DNA of 64,000 bases from Crotophaga sulcirostris (GCA_013397455.1 VYZB01000122.1:817053-881052); one strand, 5' to 3'. Positions 27,401 through 42,410 are shown, counted from the stretch's first letter. The notes: generated by a model not told the origin, from the sequence alone. Translations and numbers: made by a program.

Positions 27401-30400
27401 TGGATAAAGTTTATGCTAAGGGAAGAAAGCAAACTCTTAGCCTGTAAGAAGTATCTATATTTATGTAAAACATGGATAGTATATATTCTCTTATTTACTT
27501 ATAGTCAAAGGACAAGGACAAGAGAGTAGTGCCAGAGAAATTTTAAAGCCCTCAGCCGGGAAAGAACCATCATAGTATTACATCTAACATCAGTGAAATG
27601 TTTTAGGAAAAAAATTAAAGTTAAATTAGAAATGATTTTGTAACTTCACTTGTGCCATTCCTAACCGAGTGAATAGTATGATACTTGCTTTCTGAGTTTT
27701 ACAGAACAGTGAGATAGGCTTACTGAATTAATTTTAATCATACTGAAACTTATTTATTGAGATAAGTACAGAATGTATGAATCTCTCTGTTTTTTAGAAA
27801 TAATTTTTATGTCTAGTTGTCACTGGATGAGGCTTTGCTTATGGATGTTAGATGGATCTTACAGGTGTTAGATGAGCTTATGCATAGAAAGAGATGATGT
27901 AGAAGAAGGTACAAAGGTGAAGGGAGAGGTATTAATTGCTGAAATAAAAATGATGATGAGAATTCTGTAGGAAGATATATAGGAAGGACGAGTGTACATT
28001 GGCCTTTGAATAAGGTAAACAGAAACTGAATTTGAGAGAGGCATAATGAAGTAACTTAAGGCATTTAGAAGGGGATGCATGTCCTCAATACTTCAGAATT
28101 ATTCTAAAATATAGAAGGATGAGAAAGGTAAACATCAGATCTGGAAAGAAGTATGATAAGATAGGCAGGTCTGTATTTAAGTCTTCTTGCTGTAATGAAA
28201 AGCAAATGACAGATTATAGTAATGCTGTGAAGCAGATCTAAAAGGCAGCCCCAGCTCCCTATGCTTTCCGGGACATGGGACAGTGTAATTGAACTTGCTG
28301 TGGTAAAGGTCTAAATAGGCTGAGGCAGGCCTGTCGGTGAAAAACTGAAAAGGAAGTCTTTTTTGAGAGCCTTTGAGATTCATCCCTGTTCTCTCAGTTG
28401 AGTTTGAGATGGCTGTGAAGCATCTGACTAATAAAATTATTTGACTAATAAAACCAAATCGAATTAACTCTTTATGTTAAGGAGAACTCGGTACTTAAAA
28501 TGTTTGTGTAAGCTGAGAAGGAAAATTTATGAGATTTGAGGGCAAGGCACAATACACCAGCTGGCAGCCAAAGCAAGGCAGATCATAGAAGGGCATCATG
28601 CAACTGATTAGGGACTATTAGCCTGCAAAGTGGTAATGCACTTCTTCATAAAGCAAATTGCCTGTTGACATTCCTACAGCTAAATCTCGAGGAAGTAAAA
28701 ATATGACTGCAGTTCACAGGTTTGTAACAAACAGAAAGTGGGATCACTGTGGAATAAGGAATTACCAATTAAGGATCGAAACCGGAAAGGATTGCATTTA
28801 TATGAAGAAAAGGAGAAAGGAGAAACAAAACAAACAAAAGCCAAACAAACTCTATAAATAAAAACCTTGAAGTAATAATAGAGGAGTCTTTGCAGAAAGG
28901 AGAAATTATTTTTGTTAAGAGTAAAATAGAGAATAAGTGAATCTCATTTCATTCTAGCTATAGGACAGAAGTACAATTTTGTGGTAATTAAAAACTAAAA
29001 AAGCAGAAAATATTTATTTCCTAGCCAAGCTTTGTTACTAGTAGGGTATGTACAAGTAACCTTGGAAAATGGATTTTTGCACAAATTACATGACTCATCA
29101 ATATCCCCAGGGTGTGAAAGAGGGTGGAGAAAGAATTATTTCTTTCTATCAGTCTTAGTTGCAGAGGAAAGTGAAATACTAGCATTGCACTAAACAAGCC
29201 CGAAAAGTGATTTCCTGTAGATAGCTGAAATAGCGTTTTTATGTAATGCATTTCACTGAATCTGCCTTGCAACTGTGTGAAAGTGCTAAATGTTTCAAAA
29301 AGGTTAAATTGAAGCACTAGACTTTGCAGTGTTAATTATTTTCATTGAGAAGATACTTAGATTAAATGTTCCTTGAAGATGAATGCATGATAACTAACAT
29401 GCTTTTAGTAAAGGTAAATGAGGTTCTCACTGCACAGTGAATGACAATGGTAGATGTCTACCCAACATACCACAGCTCAGCATTTCCCTAAGAAAATACT
29501 CAACATAATGTACATTTTAGAATCAAATTAGATCCCAAAGCTTTTGTGAAGGTGGTTCTTATCCACTGTTGAAAGAATATGGACAAATCTCTGTTCTTCA
29601 GTGGTTTTCTGCAACTTTAATGTCTGTGACTCCTTTGCAGTGAAAGGATATGAGCCAAGGTGCCAAGCTCATCTTCCATGGCTTCCTTTTCCTTCTCTAA
29701 TTTGTCTTTCAGTCTCTTGATTAACAGTCTAGAAATTATTTTCAGATGCTGTATTTCTCAATAACATCCTACTTTGGCTCTGTCTTCAGTAGGAAGGCAC
29801 CCAGGCCTCTACGTGTCAGCTCTGGTGGAAATCTTGCATTGTTTATTGGTCTAATCAGTCTTGCTCTCTGCCTGATCTTGTTAGCAGCTTCCAAAGTGAC
29901 TGACTGCTGTCAGTAGTAATTTCATTATTTCTCCCTGTCTTGTGACAATCTGTTGACCACAGTAAGTGCAAGTCACCTCACGGCAGTAATAATTGCTGCA
30001 TTACTTCAGTAAATGGCTTATTTGGCGTATGGTTTCCAAGCAGTCTTGACAGACTTCCCGGGCGGACTCCTTTACAGTTGTACAATTTCTGGACTGATTG
30101 TTTTTCACCAAAAATTGACTTTGTAAGCACTTCCTTTAGGTTTAGTTAGTTCAAGTGAGCTATGTATGGCATGTCTTGGTCTCTGATAACACTAATTTCC
30201 TGACATGTTTCCCTCAGATCTAGTTGCTGTTATCCATATTGGAGATAAGCTTTATTCTTATGACTGTGAACAGCAGTGTTTTCCAGATCATTATGTGCTA
30301 TTAAATATAATGCACCGTTGAGAATCAATGTAGAAACATGAGGTTTAAAGTTCAGATAATATTTGTACAGATCTTGATTCTACACAAACCTTTATCTACC

Positions 30401-32824
30401 TGAACTGGAAAAACTGCTGTTCCATATGAGTACACATTTACTGACAAAGGGCTTTTATGTCTATGAAGGGTTTCTAAATTTGTGTGGTGCATTATCAGTT
30501 CACAGAAACAGAATACAGCATTTAAAGTAGAAGTCTATAATTTTTACAGTAAAATCTGATATCTGGGGAAGATTCTTTCTTTAGAAGACTTCTGCACAAT
30601 TTGCAGTACATTACTGCATTTATATTTTTCTAAGATAACTACTTCGTGTTGCTTTTGGAGGTCAGTATTAGAGAAGGCATTCCAAAATCACTCATCTTTT
30701 TTCCAGACTACTAATTTTTGTGTGCTTTGCTGAAATCCTCTTTATATTCAGTTTAGTCTACCCAATCAGCTGATCTCAAAGCTTGTAGTTGTAACGAGTA
30801 AGGAAGCACTGTCAATGCCAGTAAGCAAATACTAAGCTTGGTAAAATGACTGTGTTTGATTTTTCTCTTAATGAAGTCACAAGAAAAAAAAGGAGAAAAT
30901 GTTTTGAAGCAACACATTGTGGTGTTGCATTGGAAATTGCATTCAGTTAAGGAAAAATAATAATACTGCAGATCTCTAAATGCGTTATGAAACATTTACA
31001 TAGGCTTTTGTAAAGGCTTTGTCGCATCTACTCATCTTTGCTACACGTCATCTTTTCAATGAGTGTTCCTGTTTTCGTACTTTAAACTGTTCATGAGTGA
31101 GAACTTTACTTCTGGAAGAGAGAATTCATACAATACCAATTCCATAGCTGGGTAAGTCATTGTAGTATCCACTCAATTTGATAAATGACTTTTTTTTCTT
31201 ACATTGGGATGTCTGACGTGGGCAGGAGGAGAATTTAGTATTAAATGGAATACTTCAAAGCCCTGATAATGGAGTGGTCTTTTATTTTCAGTCCAGCAGT
31301 TCGGATCTACCTGACCATTGTTTACTGGTTGGCAGATATTGATGAATGTATGTTTAGGACAGTAGAGAGCAGGCAGCAGGTTGTGCATCACTGTTGATCC
31401 TCATGCCCTTATCTTACAGTCTTGTTCAAGAGGCCACAGGTTCACTGACTGTAGACAGAACTGTTTTCTTGCTCACTGAACACGGCGCCTTCCTTCATAC
31501 TGGGTATGGGCTACCTCAGAGAGGCAGAAGATTTGTAATGCAGCTAGAGTTTTAAAGAGAAGATAAGGAGTCTGATTTTCTGTAATTTGTTGTGTAAGTT
31601 ATGTGTGCTTAATTACCTTCGTGCTCAGAAGATTACTATTTTTAGTATAATTTTTTTTGTGTAAATAGTAAAGCAAAACCTCAGTTCTGAGGAAAACTGG
31701 TGTTCAAGCTATAAATTTGAATCTATATTCTCAGTAACATGGTGTAATAGGTTTGTTTGAACTTTGTGTACGTATAGTTTTACTTACCCTGAATGTACAA
31801 TGTAAAAGTAGAATTTTAAGTGCTATGAATATTATTTACGTTTCTTTTTGCTTGTTTTGTTTCCAAGGTTTCTGGTTTTGTTTCAAACTTTAGTTTCGAG
31901 GTCCTAATTTCAAAAATTATTTTTACCTTATATGCATCACCCTGTAATACATTGAACAGAAAGTTATGTCAAGGATTTGTTGTACAGAAAGAGCTCCGTT
32001 CATATCCACCAGCTCAAGCAGGGCTTAATAATGTGATGTTGTTCCAGTTGGTGTGCTTGTCTAATGTGACAGACTAATGGCGTTTTGCCTTGTAACTCCT
32101 GAACGCCAGCCCTTCTGAAGAAGACAACTTTGATTCACTCTGCGTGTGCTCTGACCACACTCCATTGCTTCCTGCCAGTAATTCTGAAATTCTTGGGGCA
32201 TGGAGTGTTTGGGAATCTCTTTCACTTGCTTTTTGTGTACTTGCAACATCTCACATTTTTTAGTAGATTGTGGATTTACTCCTATATGCTGGCTATATTG
32301 CACAACTAAATAGGAAAAAATAATTTTTTCTCATTCCCCCTGATCAGCCCTGTCTTTGTCCAGACCAGAGTTCTGGCATGTGTCCTTGTGCCCTATGTGG
32401 AGGCCATTCTTTGCCTCTGGTTGTCTCTTGCCCTTCTCTGCCATTCCAGTTCTCCTGAATCCTTTCAATGGAGAGAAATCAGAGCTGCTCACAATATTCA
32501 AGATGCAGATGAGCTATTGCTGTTTGTTGCTCAGTCATTCAGTCTTTGTGAGGTCCTCTGCAGTTCTCCCTACATGACCATTTTCTTTCATACTTTCAAT
32601 TTAGTCTCATTAGCAACTTTCATCACCTCCTGCAATCCAGAAAAGGCAATGAGCAGTACAAATATGTTCAACACCCTAGCCTGCAACCCAGCTATCTCCT
32701 GGAATTTGTCAGTGGTCTCTGTAGGAGGAGCTTACTCTCTCTTTACATTTGTTTGTTCTCCCTTATGTAATTAGTCACTCATGAAGTGATCTTCCATCCT
32801 GTGTAATATCTCTCTAGTTTACCC
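24498..32824. other. Intron, no recognised feature
   Basis: About 8.3 kb of AT-rich unique-looking DNA between two CR1 copies. Open frames up to 129 codons (24944-25333, minus) show no domain. No RNA gene or repeat was identified. Confidence 0.6.
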
Positions 32825-33908
32825 AAAAACTTTCAGTGAAGGACTTTAGAAAGGCTTTGGCACAGGCTGCCAAAGCATCTCTGTTTCCAGGTTGGGACAC
32901 TACATCCCAGATGAGTGGTCTACTAGCTGGATGAAAAACTGGCTGGTTTGTCAGGGTAGGTGTTTCCTGTGCCCTGGTCTTGTCTAATTCTTCATCATTG
33001 AAAGTGAGGAGATGCAAGGCACTCTCATCAAGTCTGTGGATGACAAAAAATTGTGAGGTGTAGTCAAGGTACTCGGAGACCTGGCTGCTGTTCATATGTA
33101 CCAACGCAGGCTTAAGGAGAGGACAGTGACATTGTGAAATTAAGCAAGTAAGTCATCCTTGAGCGTGGGATGGACAAACTCCCTCCATTGTTAGTACATC
33201 CTGGGCACTTACTGGCTGGGGAGCAGCTCTGTTGAAACATCTGAAGGTCATGATAGACAGCAACCTGAGCGTAAGGTGGCAGGATGTGTTGGTAGCCAAC
33301 AGCATCCTGGGCTGCATTAGTAGGAGCACAGCCAGTAGATCAAGGGAAAATGTTATTCACTTTTACTTAGTGCTCATTAGACTATGCTTGCCACTATGCT
33401 ACCATGCACAGGTTTGGGGGATACCTCAATACAGGAAACGCATCAATAAGCTGGGACTACATCAGCAGAGGGCCCCCAGGCTGGTCAGGGGCAGGAACAC
33501 TTCCTCTGTGAGGAGAGACTGAGAAATGGGGCTTGTTCAGCCTGGAAAAGACATGGCTTAGGGGGACTTAGCAGCCACCTTCTTGTATCTGTGAAGAAGT
33601 TACCAAACAGACCGAGACAGGTTCTTCTGCTGAGGTGTAAGGCTGGATGTTGATTCATTAATTGAGAGGACATATTTTGACTTACAGTGAATTTTTCTTT
33701 TCCCTTTAAGTGGAAGAGATTGCCTGGAGAGGCTGTAGAATCTTCAGTCTTGAATGTTTCAAGAACCAGCTGGACATAGTTCTGTACAGCTTGGTCTTAA
33801 GGGTTGATCATCTGTCTGAAGCAGATTGTCTGATCTGCTTTGGTTGGTATGTTTGATAAAAAGACCTGCCTAGGTCCCTTCCAACCTGAATAATTTATTC
33901 TGTATGAT
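32825..33908 (+). mobile_element. CR1 LINE, longest copy, reaching into ORF2
   Basis: This sense copy of about 1.1 kb begins in the reverse-transcriptase part of CR1 ORF2. GGACTTTAGAAAGGCTTTGG is a decayed form of the DFxKAF block, and CATCAAGTCTGTGGATGACA stands where the FADDT catalytic motif is expected; the codons visible give VDD. Downstream blocks include CATCCTGGGCTGCATTAGTA, GGCTTGTTCAGCCTGGAAAA and the terminal CCCTTCCAACCTGAA. Frameshifts and deletions occur throughout; around 33640-33710 the match is weak, either insertion or decay. No functional enzyme is encoded. Confidence 0.88.
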
Positions 33909-36900
33909 CATTGTTCATTTTATACTGGTATATTTATTAATATCCACCTTCTTACTTGTGTTTTTAATATGCTTTTTTGGCTAAAAACATAATTAAAATA
34001 ATATATTAAGGAGAATAGAATTGTTCATGTGGCCATTCATCATGTGCTTGATTGAGTTCTTATATTTTAACACACAGACATAATTGAATAATAGGTAAAA
34101 ATAGTGTCATTTTGTAAGGGATTCTAGTTTGGAATAAATTCTCCTCACCAGCACTGGAGGAGTATTATATCATCTCCTTTTCAAAAGGAAAAAAAAAACC
34201 CCATCAACTGTGCCATAAATGCTGCATACTTTGCATAATTATTTTTGTTCTGAATTTGCATGCACATATGTTTCTGCTGAATAATAATGTGTGAAAAAAG
34301 CTCCAATGATACTTATTTCTGTGCATGAAACAGAAATGGTATAGGAAAAGCTTGGGTGTTTTCATGTCAGGGACAATTTCTAGTACTGGATATTTATACT
34401 TAACTTTCCAGAAGAAGTTTTGAATAACCTTTTTGATTATATAGCGTTTCTCTGATGAGCTTGTTTGTTGGTATATTTATTCTGCATCTTAGATGCAATT
34501 CATCTTACCTAATTTTAGCTACCTGAAAAGGTAGTCATTAGTTTAAAATAGTTGCCTGTGCACCCAGTACAGGTAATAGAGATGATTCCTCCTCTCCCCA
34601 AACATGAATCATCCTGTCTGCCTTAGAAGCTTGTCTTGTGATAGAATTAATCATTCTGCAGAGGCACCTATTTTACCCTGCTGACTAGGAGGAGGCTATA
34701 GGAAGCTCTTGCTGAACAACTGTTCTTATTTTGCAAAACTCAACATCCAAATTCTATATTGTGTTTCGCTTCCCAAACACCACTGAAACACCTTGGAGGA
34801 ATAGAAGTGAGCCCAACTGAAAGTTTCATCTTGAAAAAATTAAATCCATTTTAGGACTGTTGGTAGCTGATGCAGATTTCCATTTCTGCATAGCATTTTG
34901 GAATGTATCTCAGCTGGAGCCCAAAATGCAGATATGTACCTGGTGTGATGACTCACTGGAAACATTAAGTCAGTAACGTAGTAGATCTCTGCCTTTTTCT
35001 ATATACATAGAGTGGGTTGTTTGCAGGGGGTGGTGGAGTAGTGGTGCTTTGGTTTTGGGTTGTTTGGTTTTTTTCTCTGTGTGGTTTGGGGTTTTTTCTG
35101 TCTTCTCCTTCTCTGAATATCTCAGAGGAGACGTTAATTCCCTTCTTATTTCAGTACTAGAGTCTAGTGGCAACCTCAGAGCTGTCAACAAAAGACAGTG
35201 AAGCAACATTTTATATTGGACCATAGGATTCTTCCAGTATACTAACAGCTACATTCATGCAAAAAGTGCTTGCACTTCTGTTAAGCTTGCTTCCGTCTTT
35301 TTTGTTTTCTCACCAATGGTAAGAAGCATATGCTCGTCTGCGTGCAATTTCTGTGCTTCGTGGGTCAGAGATATGTTTAAGCAGGTTAGGTATCATTGGG
35401 AGGCTTTGTGGAAACTGTAAGAAGTGATGTGTGTGAAATAAGTTTCCAAACATGTTCTGGAATTTTCTTTTCTTTTGCTTCTTTTCCTTGATTGCTATCT
35501 TCTCCCGTGGCAATATGTGAGTCCTCTTCAGGGCAGGTCAGATATATGAGTTTGTATCTACTTTAGATTAAATTGGATGAAAGCTCAAGTATTCTTTCTT
35601 TTCTTTCAGAAAGTAATTGAAAGCAAGTTATTTCTTCTAGCTACAGAACTGAGTGTACCTAATAGAAAAGTCATGTAATTTGTAAGTACCTCTAAAAGCC
35701 CAACTTGAACTCATGGGCTAAAGGTGATAGTAATAATGCTTAGCGTTCAAAGACTGCCTGTAGCTGAAAAATGAAAGCAATACAGCTCAATATATAGAAT
35801 GCATCTGATGATTTAAGGTATAGGACAGGAAACAGCTATCTGTGTTGTTAAGGTTTATCTTTGGTGGGCAACAATGTAACAAGTGTTAAGTAAAGAGGAT
35901 TCATTAGAATAACTGTTCTTTTGGGGTTGTTTATTCAAATATCTCTAGCATATTTTAACACCATTAATAAAGGAAGGGGATAATCATGAATAGAGTGAAT
36001 GAATAGTTATTTCTAGCCTTATCCAGTCTTTACGTATCACGTTTTCATTTGGTAAATCTGGCAGGTCTTTGCAGGTCATAAAACAGTTAATGATTTTCTA
36101 CCTATTTTAAATGCTTCTTCAATGTTTTTAAGAGTTGTGGAGGGATTTTTCTTTTCTTTGTCTGTTTCATCTGTTCCCTCCCCTTTCACTTTCAAAAAAT
36201 CTTCATTAAGAAGTGGCATTAAGGATGTTATGAAGTTCAAACTGTTTCAGCTTTAAGTCACTGTAAAGTGTGTGAGGGTGCCTCAGAACATCCACTGTGC
36301 AGTGAATATCCACTGCTCCTCCTAGCTGTCTTTATTGCAGGCTAATAAACTTCCAGTTGAATTCTCTTCCTGTGCATATTTGGACTAACAAGCTCACAAG
36401 TCTCTTATGAAATAAGAGTATCAAATAACTGGTGAATAATACTTTTGAATAATTTATTTTGCAGTCAGAAAATAATTGCATATGTTAAATTCTGTGCTTG
36501 TTTGGTTGAGCATATTGAATTCAGTAGAGATCTGTGTATTAAATGTTTATGATTTTTTTTTTTTGCCTTACCTTTTCTTCTTCTGTACGGTCCTTAGGCC
36601 AGTGGATCCTCAGTTGCAGTTGAAAGATCTAGATGTGCCTATAATACAAATAATAATTTTGCTGCTGTGCTCTGTAGAACATAAACACTTCCAGAGCTTC
36701 CACTTTTTAGAGAGGCTTTTTCATAATGCAAACAGAAAAAAGATACTTTCCAGAAATACGATTCTTGGAAATGCCTGAACTGTTTTAAGATTAGGGTGGG
36801 TGGGTGTGCTTAATTATGAGACAGCTGCTTGGATGGAGTATTTCAGCCCAAACAGTGAGCTTGTGGAAAAGATAAGTGGCTCAAAATAGGATCTTAAAGT

Positions 36901-39900
36901 GAGAAGTGCTAAGCACTACTAGCTCTGCCTGGAACTAAAAGAGAAAACTCGAAAGAAAATTGAGAAAGTTCCTCACCAGCTTTGCATCATGAAATAAGTG
37001 AATGCCATCAGAGCTGTTTCTGAAAACTGCTTCCAGGAACTTTGACTCCCTGCTGTTGCTGACTGCTTTCCTAGAAGCTGTGATGTCTCAGGTCTGCACT
37101 GCGCACCTTCCCCCTCTGCACCGGTTCCATTTTGGGAAGCAGCGTCTCTCACCTTGATAGAGGGTGGGAGAGGGAAGAGGAGGCACAGGGAGAGGTGGCA
37201 CCTTCCTTCTTGGCTTCCTGCCCACATCATTGGCCTCCTCGCCATTATCATTGGATGTATCTCTGGCAATACCTCCCTGAACACGATGTTCGCTTACCTT
37301 GTGCAAACCTTTTTAGGATAAAGGAGCTGGATTTTCTGTCATGATGTGTACTTTGACAGGATGATCTTGTCAATGAAACCATGAATACAATTCAGATTCT
37401 GTAGATATATAAGTGTAGATCAGAGCATCCTGCAAATACATTCATGTAGTGTATATGTAGGTAGTTAAAACTAGGAAAATGTGTATAACTTTAAGCAATT
37501 ATGTGCATGTCTTTGCATGTGCAGTGAAATATATCTGCTTTGAGTGGATGTTGCTCATGTTCCAGCCAATGACAGTGTAAAGGAATTCAATGATGTCTTA
37601 AATCAAACTCGCAAGTAAAATGAGGATCAGCAGTGAGGCAATTTTAAGGATTTACACATGGCAGTAATTTAGTGTTAATTCTGTTGACGACTTGAACAAT
37701 AGTTCTTGTTTTAAAATAATAATCTGAAGAAGGAATGGTTAAAAGAAGTCAATCTGTATGGAGACTGCGATAGAATGTTACAGAAGTAGTCAATCCCTGA
37801 GAGAGAGTGTTTAAAAAAAAAAAAAAGGAGCCATGTATCTTATGTAGGGCTGCAAGAAATGGAAGTAGAAGATGCTGGAGGATATGTACTGAATTGAATA
37901 TATTGATTTCTTTTCTCTTACCACTAATAACTTTGATTTAGGAAAACAGAGTTACACAGTGTATAATGAAATTCTAGTACAGATAACTCACAGGTAATTT
38001 TCAGCTCCATGCAACCAACTGGTTTAAACCCAAGTTACCGAGGGGAAAGCTGACTCGCTACTTATGCCTAGTTGCCGCTACAACGTCATTATTGTTTCTA
38101 ATATGTTAGAATATCCTTTAATAATGGACCTGTTGTTTAGGAACCAAATTGTATTCTGGGACACGTTCTTGATAAGTCCTGTCAAAGTAAATAGGCCCCT
38201 CAGAAAATGCAATGATATTACAGTACTGTAAAAAAAGGCCCAAGTTTTAGGCTTTTTATGAAAATGATGTCAAATTCACTTACCTGGAATACTTGTAGGT
38301 GCAATAAAAAAATAAATCATAGTTAAAGACCAACATAATGTTGCTATGCTAGTTCAGCTATTTATTCTCAATGGAAAAAAGGATCTGGTATCTCCTTTCT
38401 AAGAAAGTTTGTGGCTTTTCAGGTAATGCATTCCTGACAGTGAAATAAGAGATTTGTTTGAGCTTCAGATAGTGCTGTGGGACCATTCTCACAGAGTTAC
38501 TGTGAGTTACTGTGGCATTTCAGTGTTTTAAAAATCATTTGACTCATCTGTTGTTGCCAGGTGAGGTTACTTTTCCCTTGTGGTATTGTAGGCAAAATGG
38601 CTGTGGATAAGCAAGACATGATGCACATTCTTCACAAATACAGTTCAAACCATCAATCTGAGTCTCCCTCACACTTAAGTCTGTTCAGCTTGTGTTTGGA
38701 GAAATGTTCTGTCTCCTTCTTAAGCAACAGCAGAATGCTTATGTTAGACTGCTTCTCATCTTTTATCACTCAGCAGCAAAAATACTTAGGTGAACATTTT
38801 TTTTTTTCCTGTTTCCTACCTCATACGTTGTGACTGCTACTTGCTTATAGTTACTGATTTTTGTCTGCTATTTCTGTATGCCAGTCTGACCCTGTCTATA
38901 TTTAAGATGCTATACTATATGTTGTGTTGCACCCTTTGGTCTTCTGTATGCTTTGTAGTCCTTCTAAGTATTAGCACATTCAGTAGATGTTTATTTTGTA
39001 TATTCCAGATTAATTAGTTTCCTAAAACAAAGTTACAAAGTCCATTATCTGGAATGATCAAAGGATGAGAAGTTCCAAGTTGATGGTGAAGGTGGGCAGG
39101 AATTCTTAAATGACATCAAGCCAGTTGGCTCTGAGGGAGTTGTGCAAAGATTTAGATTGGTCTTTATTTCTCCCAGAAATTTTTGCTATCATTCAACAGA
39201 TGATCCAACCTGATATCTTGAAAACAGGAAGAAGGAGGACTTAATATAGACAGTCTATTATAAGTCTTGCAAGTGATTTGTTCCTATCTGATGTATTTTA
39301 AGAGTGCTAACGTGTATAAAGATAACACTTTAAATTGATACCCTTTTAGTGTGACAGAGTGAAGACTGAAACTATTAGACTAATAACAGCCTTATACAAC
39401 TTAAATATACATATTGTTATTCTTTTCCATCCGTTAGCTATCTCCTGGATAATATAGTTTTGGCTAGAAAAATTCTAAAATAGAGGGTATTTACTGTGTA
39501 GGGACACTGGGTTCAGTTGAACAACTGTGTGAGGGGATTAGTAATTTCCAGACTTTCAGACAGACTAACTGAAAAGAAAATGCAAAAGAATGTTCCCTCT
39601 AAATGACAAGACACAGCATACAAGTAGATGTATAATCTCTTTTTTTTTTTAATATTCTTTACTGTAAATTGCTCAGTTAATTCAAAACATCTGGCTATAG
39701 GTTTTTAACTAAACAGATTTAGGACAGTTGTCATCACATGCTAATAATGATTGGCGTTGTCAGTTTTAGGTATATTCCAGTTAAATCCAAACTTTCAAAA
39801 TTGATTTGTGTATTTAAAGTATACTTCATAAAATATTATCCGTTAAGGCAAGGGCTTCTGCTTTCTGGCAGGCAGAAATCCAGAGACAGTTTTCTACTCT

Positions 39901-42410
39901 GCTGGCTTTTCTTGTGATTGTGTTTCTAATGCACTTTATTGGTTGATGGGTCAGCAGAAATTCCTTTCAGCATTTATTTCTATGAAAATCCAGATTCCAT
40001 GCTTGGGAGCACAGAGAATATTCCTCTATATGGAGTTTAGAAAAAAGCTAAATTGTACTGATGGAATTTCTGTTTTGTTTTCTCCATTCAATTGTACTTA
40101 CTATCAAACAGATCAAAAAGTTCGTCTTTTGGGAGAGCTGGATTCAACTCTAATCTACTTTAGATTTCTATTGTATTGTAGGTGAGATACTTGGCTTCTT
40201 TGTGCCCCTTGACTATAAAAAGGGAATTATAACATTGTCTTTTCTGAAGAGGGCTGGGATGGTTGGTACAGTAACACTCCAAGACTAAGAAATTCTTTGA
40301 AGGAGGCACAGAGATGACTTGAAGGACATGACTCTGGAGTGATGAACAACCAAGTACCACAGCAGAAGAAAACTGCCGTGGGTATCCAGCAGAATCAAGT
40401 GGAGTTTACACGTAAGAAATAGAAAGGATTTTGCACTTTGGCAGGATAAATGTAAGAACATAATAAGCAGATCAGAAAAAGCTTAAGAAACAAGAAAAAA
40501 CACACAAATTTAATGAAAACTTTTTAATATCTGGAACAAGAACTTGACAGCAAGTCTGTAGGGTTAGTAGTGAATTGGGACAGTTAGAGATTGTTGCCTT
40601 TTAAGACCAAATGGCATATGGAGGCTAAGTGCGTTTGGATACCAAAACATGTTAATCATATATCTATGTAGTTTTAAGAATTACACGATTTTGCTGGGAG
40701 AAATTACTTGGTCCGGGAGAAAAACTGGGCAGGTTAGTGCAGTTGTTCCTTACGCACCTTCTCTTTTCTACGGAGGAGAATGCGAAGTCCAAGAGAGAAG
40801 TCAGATGGGTCAGCACAATGTTTCCAGCTGTGCTATGGCATCCCCTGAGTGCTCTCTAGTGCTTTCAGGTCCTTTGAACATCGGTGAGATGGTCCCAAAT
40901 GCCAGTGTAGGGTCATGAGGTTCTTGCTTCTCTTTTGTAATTTGTTTTCCTACAATATTAAGTATCTTGAGGTACAGGATTGGGCAGGGAATACCGTGTT
41001 GGTGATTAGTCTTTTCAGATGGTGATCTTTTCTGATTTGTGGTTGCTGCTATTGCTGCTCACAATCTGCTTGTTACAGATAGTTCTAGTCATGTTTGCCC
41101 TTTCTGATGATCAACAGGCTGTTTACATAGTTTAGCTATCTGTTTTATTCAGCATACTAAAACCTGTTCTGTTCTTCAGGACAGGTGGTTGACTGTATTT
41201 CATCTGCTTTTGCCATAGTAAAGAGTTGGTTAACATTTACTGACTTATGCTAACAGCTATCCTGTCTAAACATAACTCATACTAGCTGCTACAGAGAGTG
41301 CAGAAAAACTAAGGGATTTTTAAAATATTTCTTGGCCATGAAGTATGTTTTTGGAGCTTCCCATACTGCAGGATTCTTTGTGGGGGATGCCTTAGGGTCT
41401 CAAAATATTGTAAAGAGCGTATGAAGCCAAAAAAACAAAATAGTGTATGATAAAAACTTATGTGGATAAATGTAACATGATGCACTTACTGAGAAGAAGA
41501 GTAGTACAACTTCCCAACTTCACCTATAAAATGATAGATTCTGAGCTCATTCTACCACACAGGAATCTGATATGACATTTGATCCTTTTTGTGGGACTTG
41601 GGTTTTATTCATAAGTCCGTACAAAAAGGAGTGAGGAGACAAGCAGCCACAGCTCCCATTAGGAGTGCTACTCAATGCTTTCCCCATCCACCAGACAGCT
41701 CTGCCAGTATCACTCCAGCACCATACAGGATGCAGAGAGAGAGAAAAGTGTCACAGTCGTTCTGTCTGCAGGCACAGCTTGGCTCTTCAGGAAAATGCTA
41801 AGGGTCTCTACTTCAGCTGGTTGTGAACAAGTGCTCTTCTATCAGCTTTCTGTCGGGATGCAGCCATGGAAAGAATTCCAGGGTAACTGCTGTCTTGGTT
41901 GGCTAGTGCAGCCCTAATTCCTAGGTGTGGTTTGTGTCTCTGAAGGTGCATTGCACAGTGTTGTATGGGGCTTGGAAGTGTACATTAAGCTGTCTGGCTC
42001 TAATAAAAGGGTGCGACCTGAGGCAAAGAGGATCTGTGCAATTCAGTATGATATATATAAGCTCCTTAACTGTAGGAATTAGTGAGGAAGTAGATTAGTC
42101 CTGAGATTACACCAATACCAAAACTGTCTATCCTACTTCAGGTTCAGAGCCATGGGAAACATTAAGAGTAGTCACCATGAATTAGACTGCAATTTAAATT
42201 TAAAGTAGTAGCAATAAACAGTCTATTTTGGCACAGAACCCTAGTGGATTACTTGCCTCAGACTCAAAGGACTGTGCTTTTGCCTTCCTGTTTCTGTTCT
42301 TTGTAATGAACGTGTGTCCTCAGGTGTTGCTACCATTGACCCTATTTCTTGCATTACAAACTTCTTTATGTCTTCTTGCTGTTGGTAGTGTTGAGGGGGA
42401 ATTACTTAGT
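33909..42410. other. Intron, no firm feature
   Basis: AT-rich DNA with a mildly GC-richer patch at 36960-37330 that contains a possible minus-strand exon (see findings), T-runs near 36550, 38800 and 39640, an A14 run near 37812, and a small duplicated GAGTTACTGT near 38494. No transposon was recognised. Confidence 0.6.

Noticed and set aside
32388..32774. 128-codon hydrophobic plus-strand frame
   Set aside because: The Leu/Phe/Ser bias follows from T/C-rich DNA. No domain seen, and it ends before the CR1 begins, so it is not CR1-coded.
37132..37344. Membrane-protein-like reading (HIIGLLAIIIGCISG) on the plus strand
   Set aside because: It lies in a frame with no start and follows low-complexity Arg/Gly sequence; the opposite strand is equally open. 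Likely accidental.
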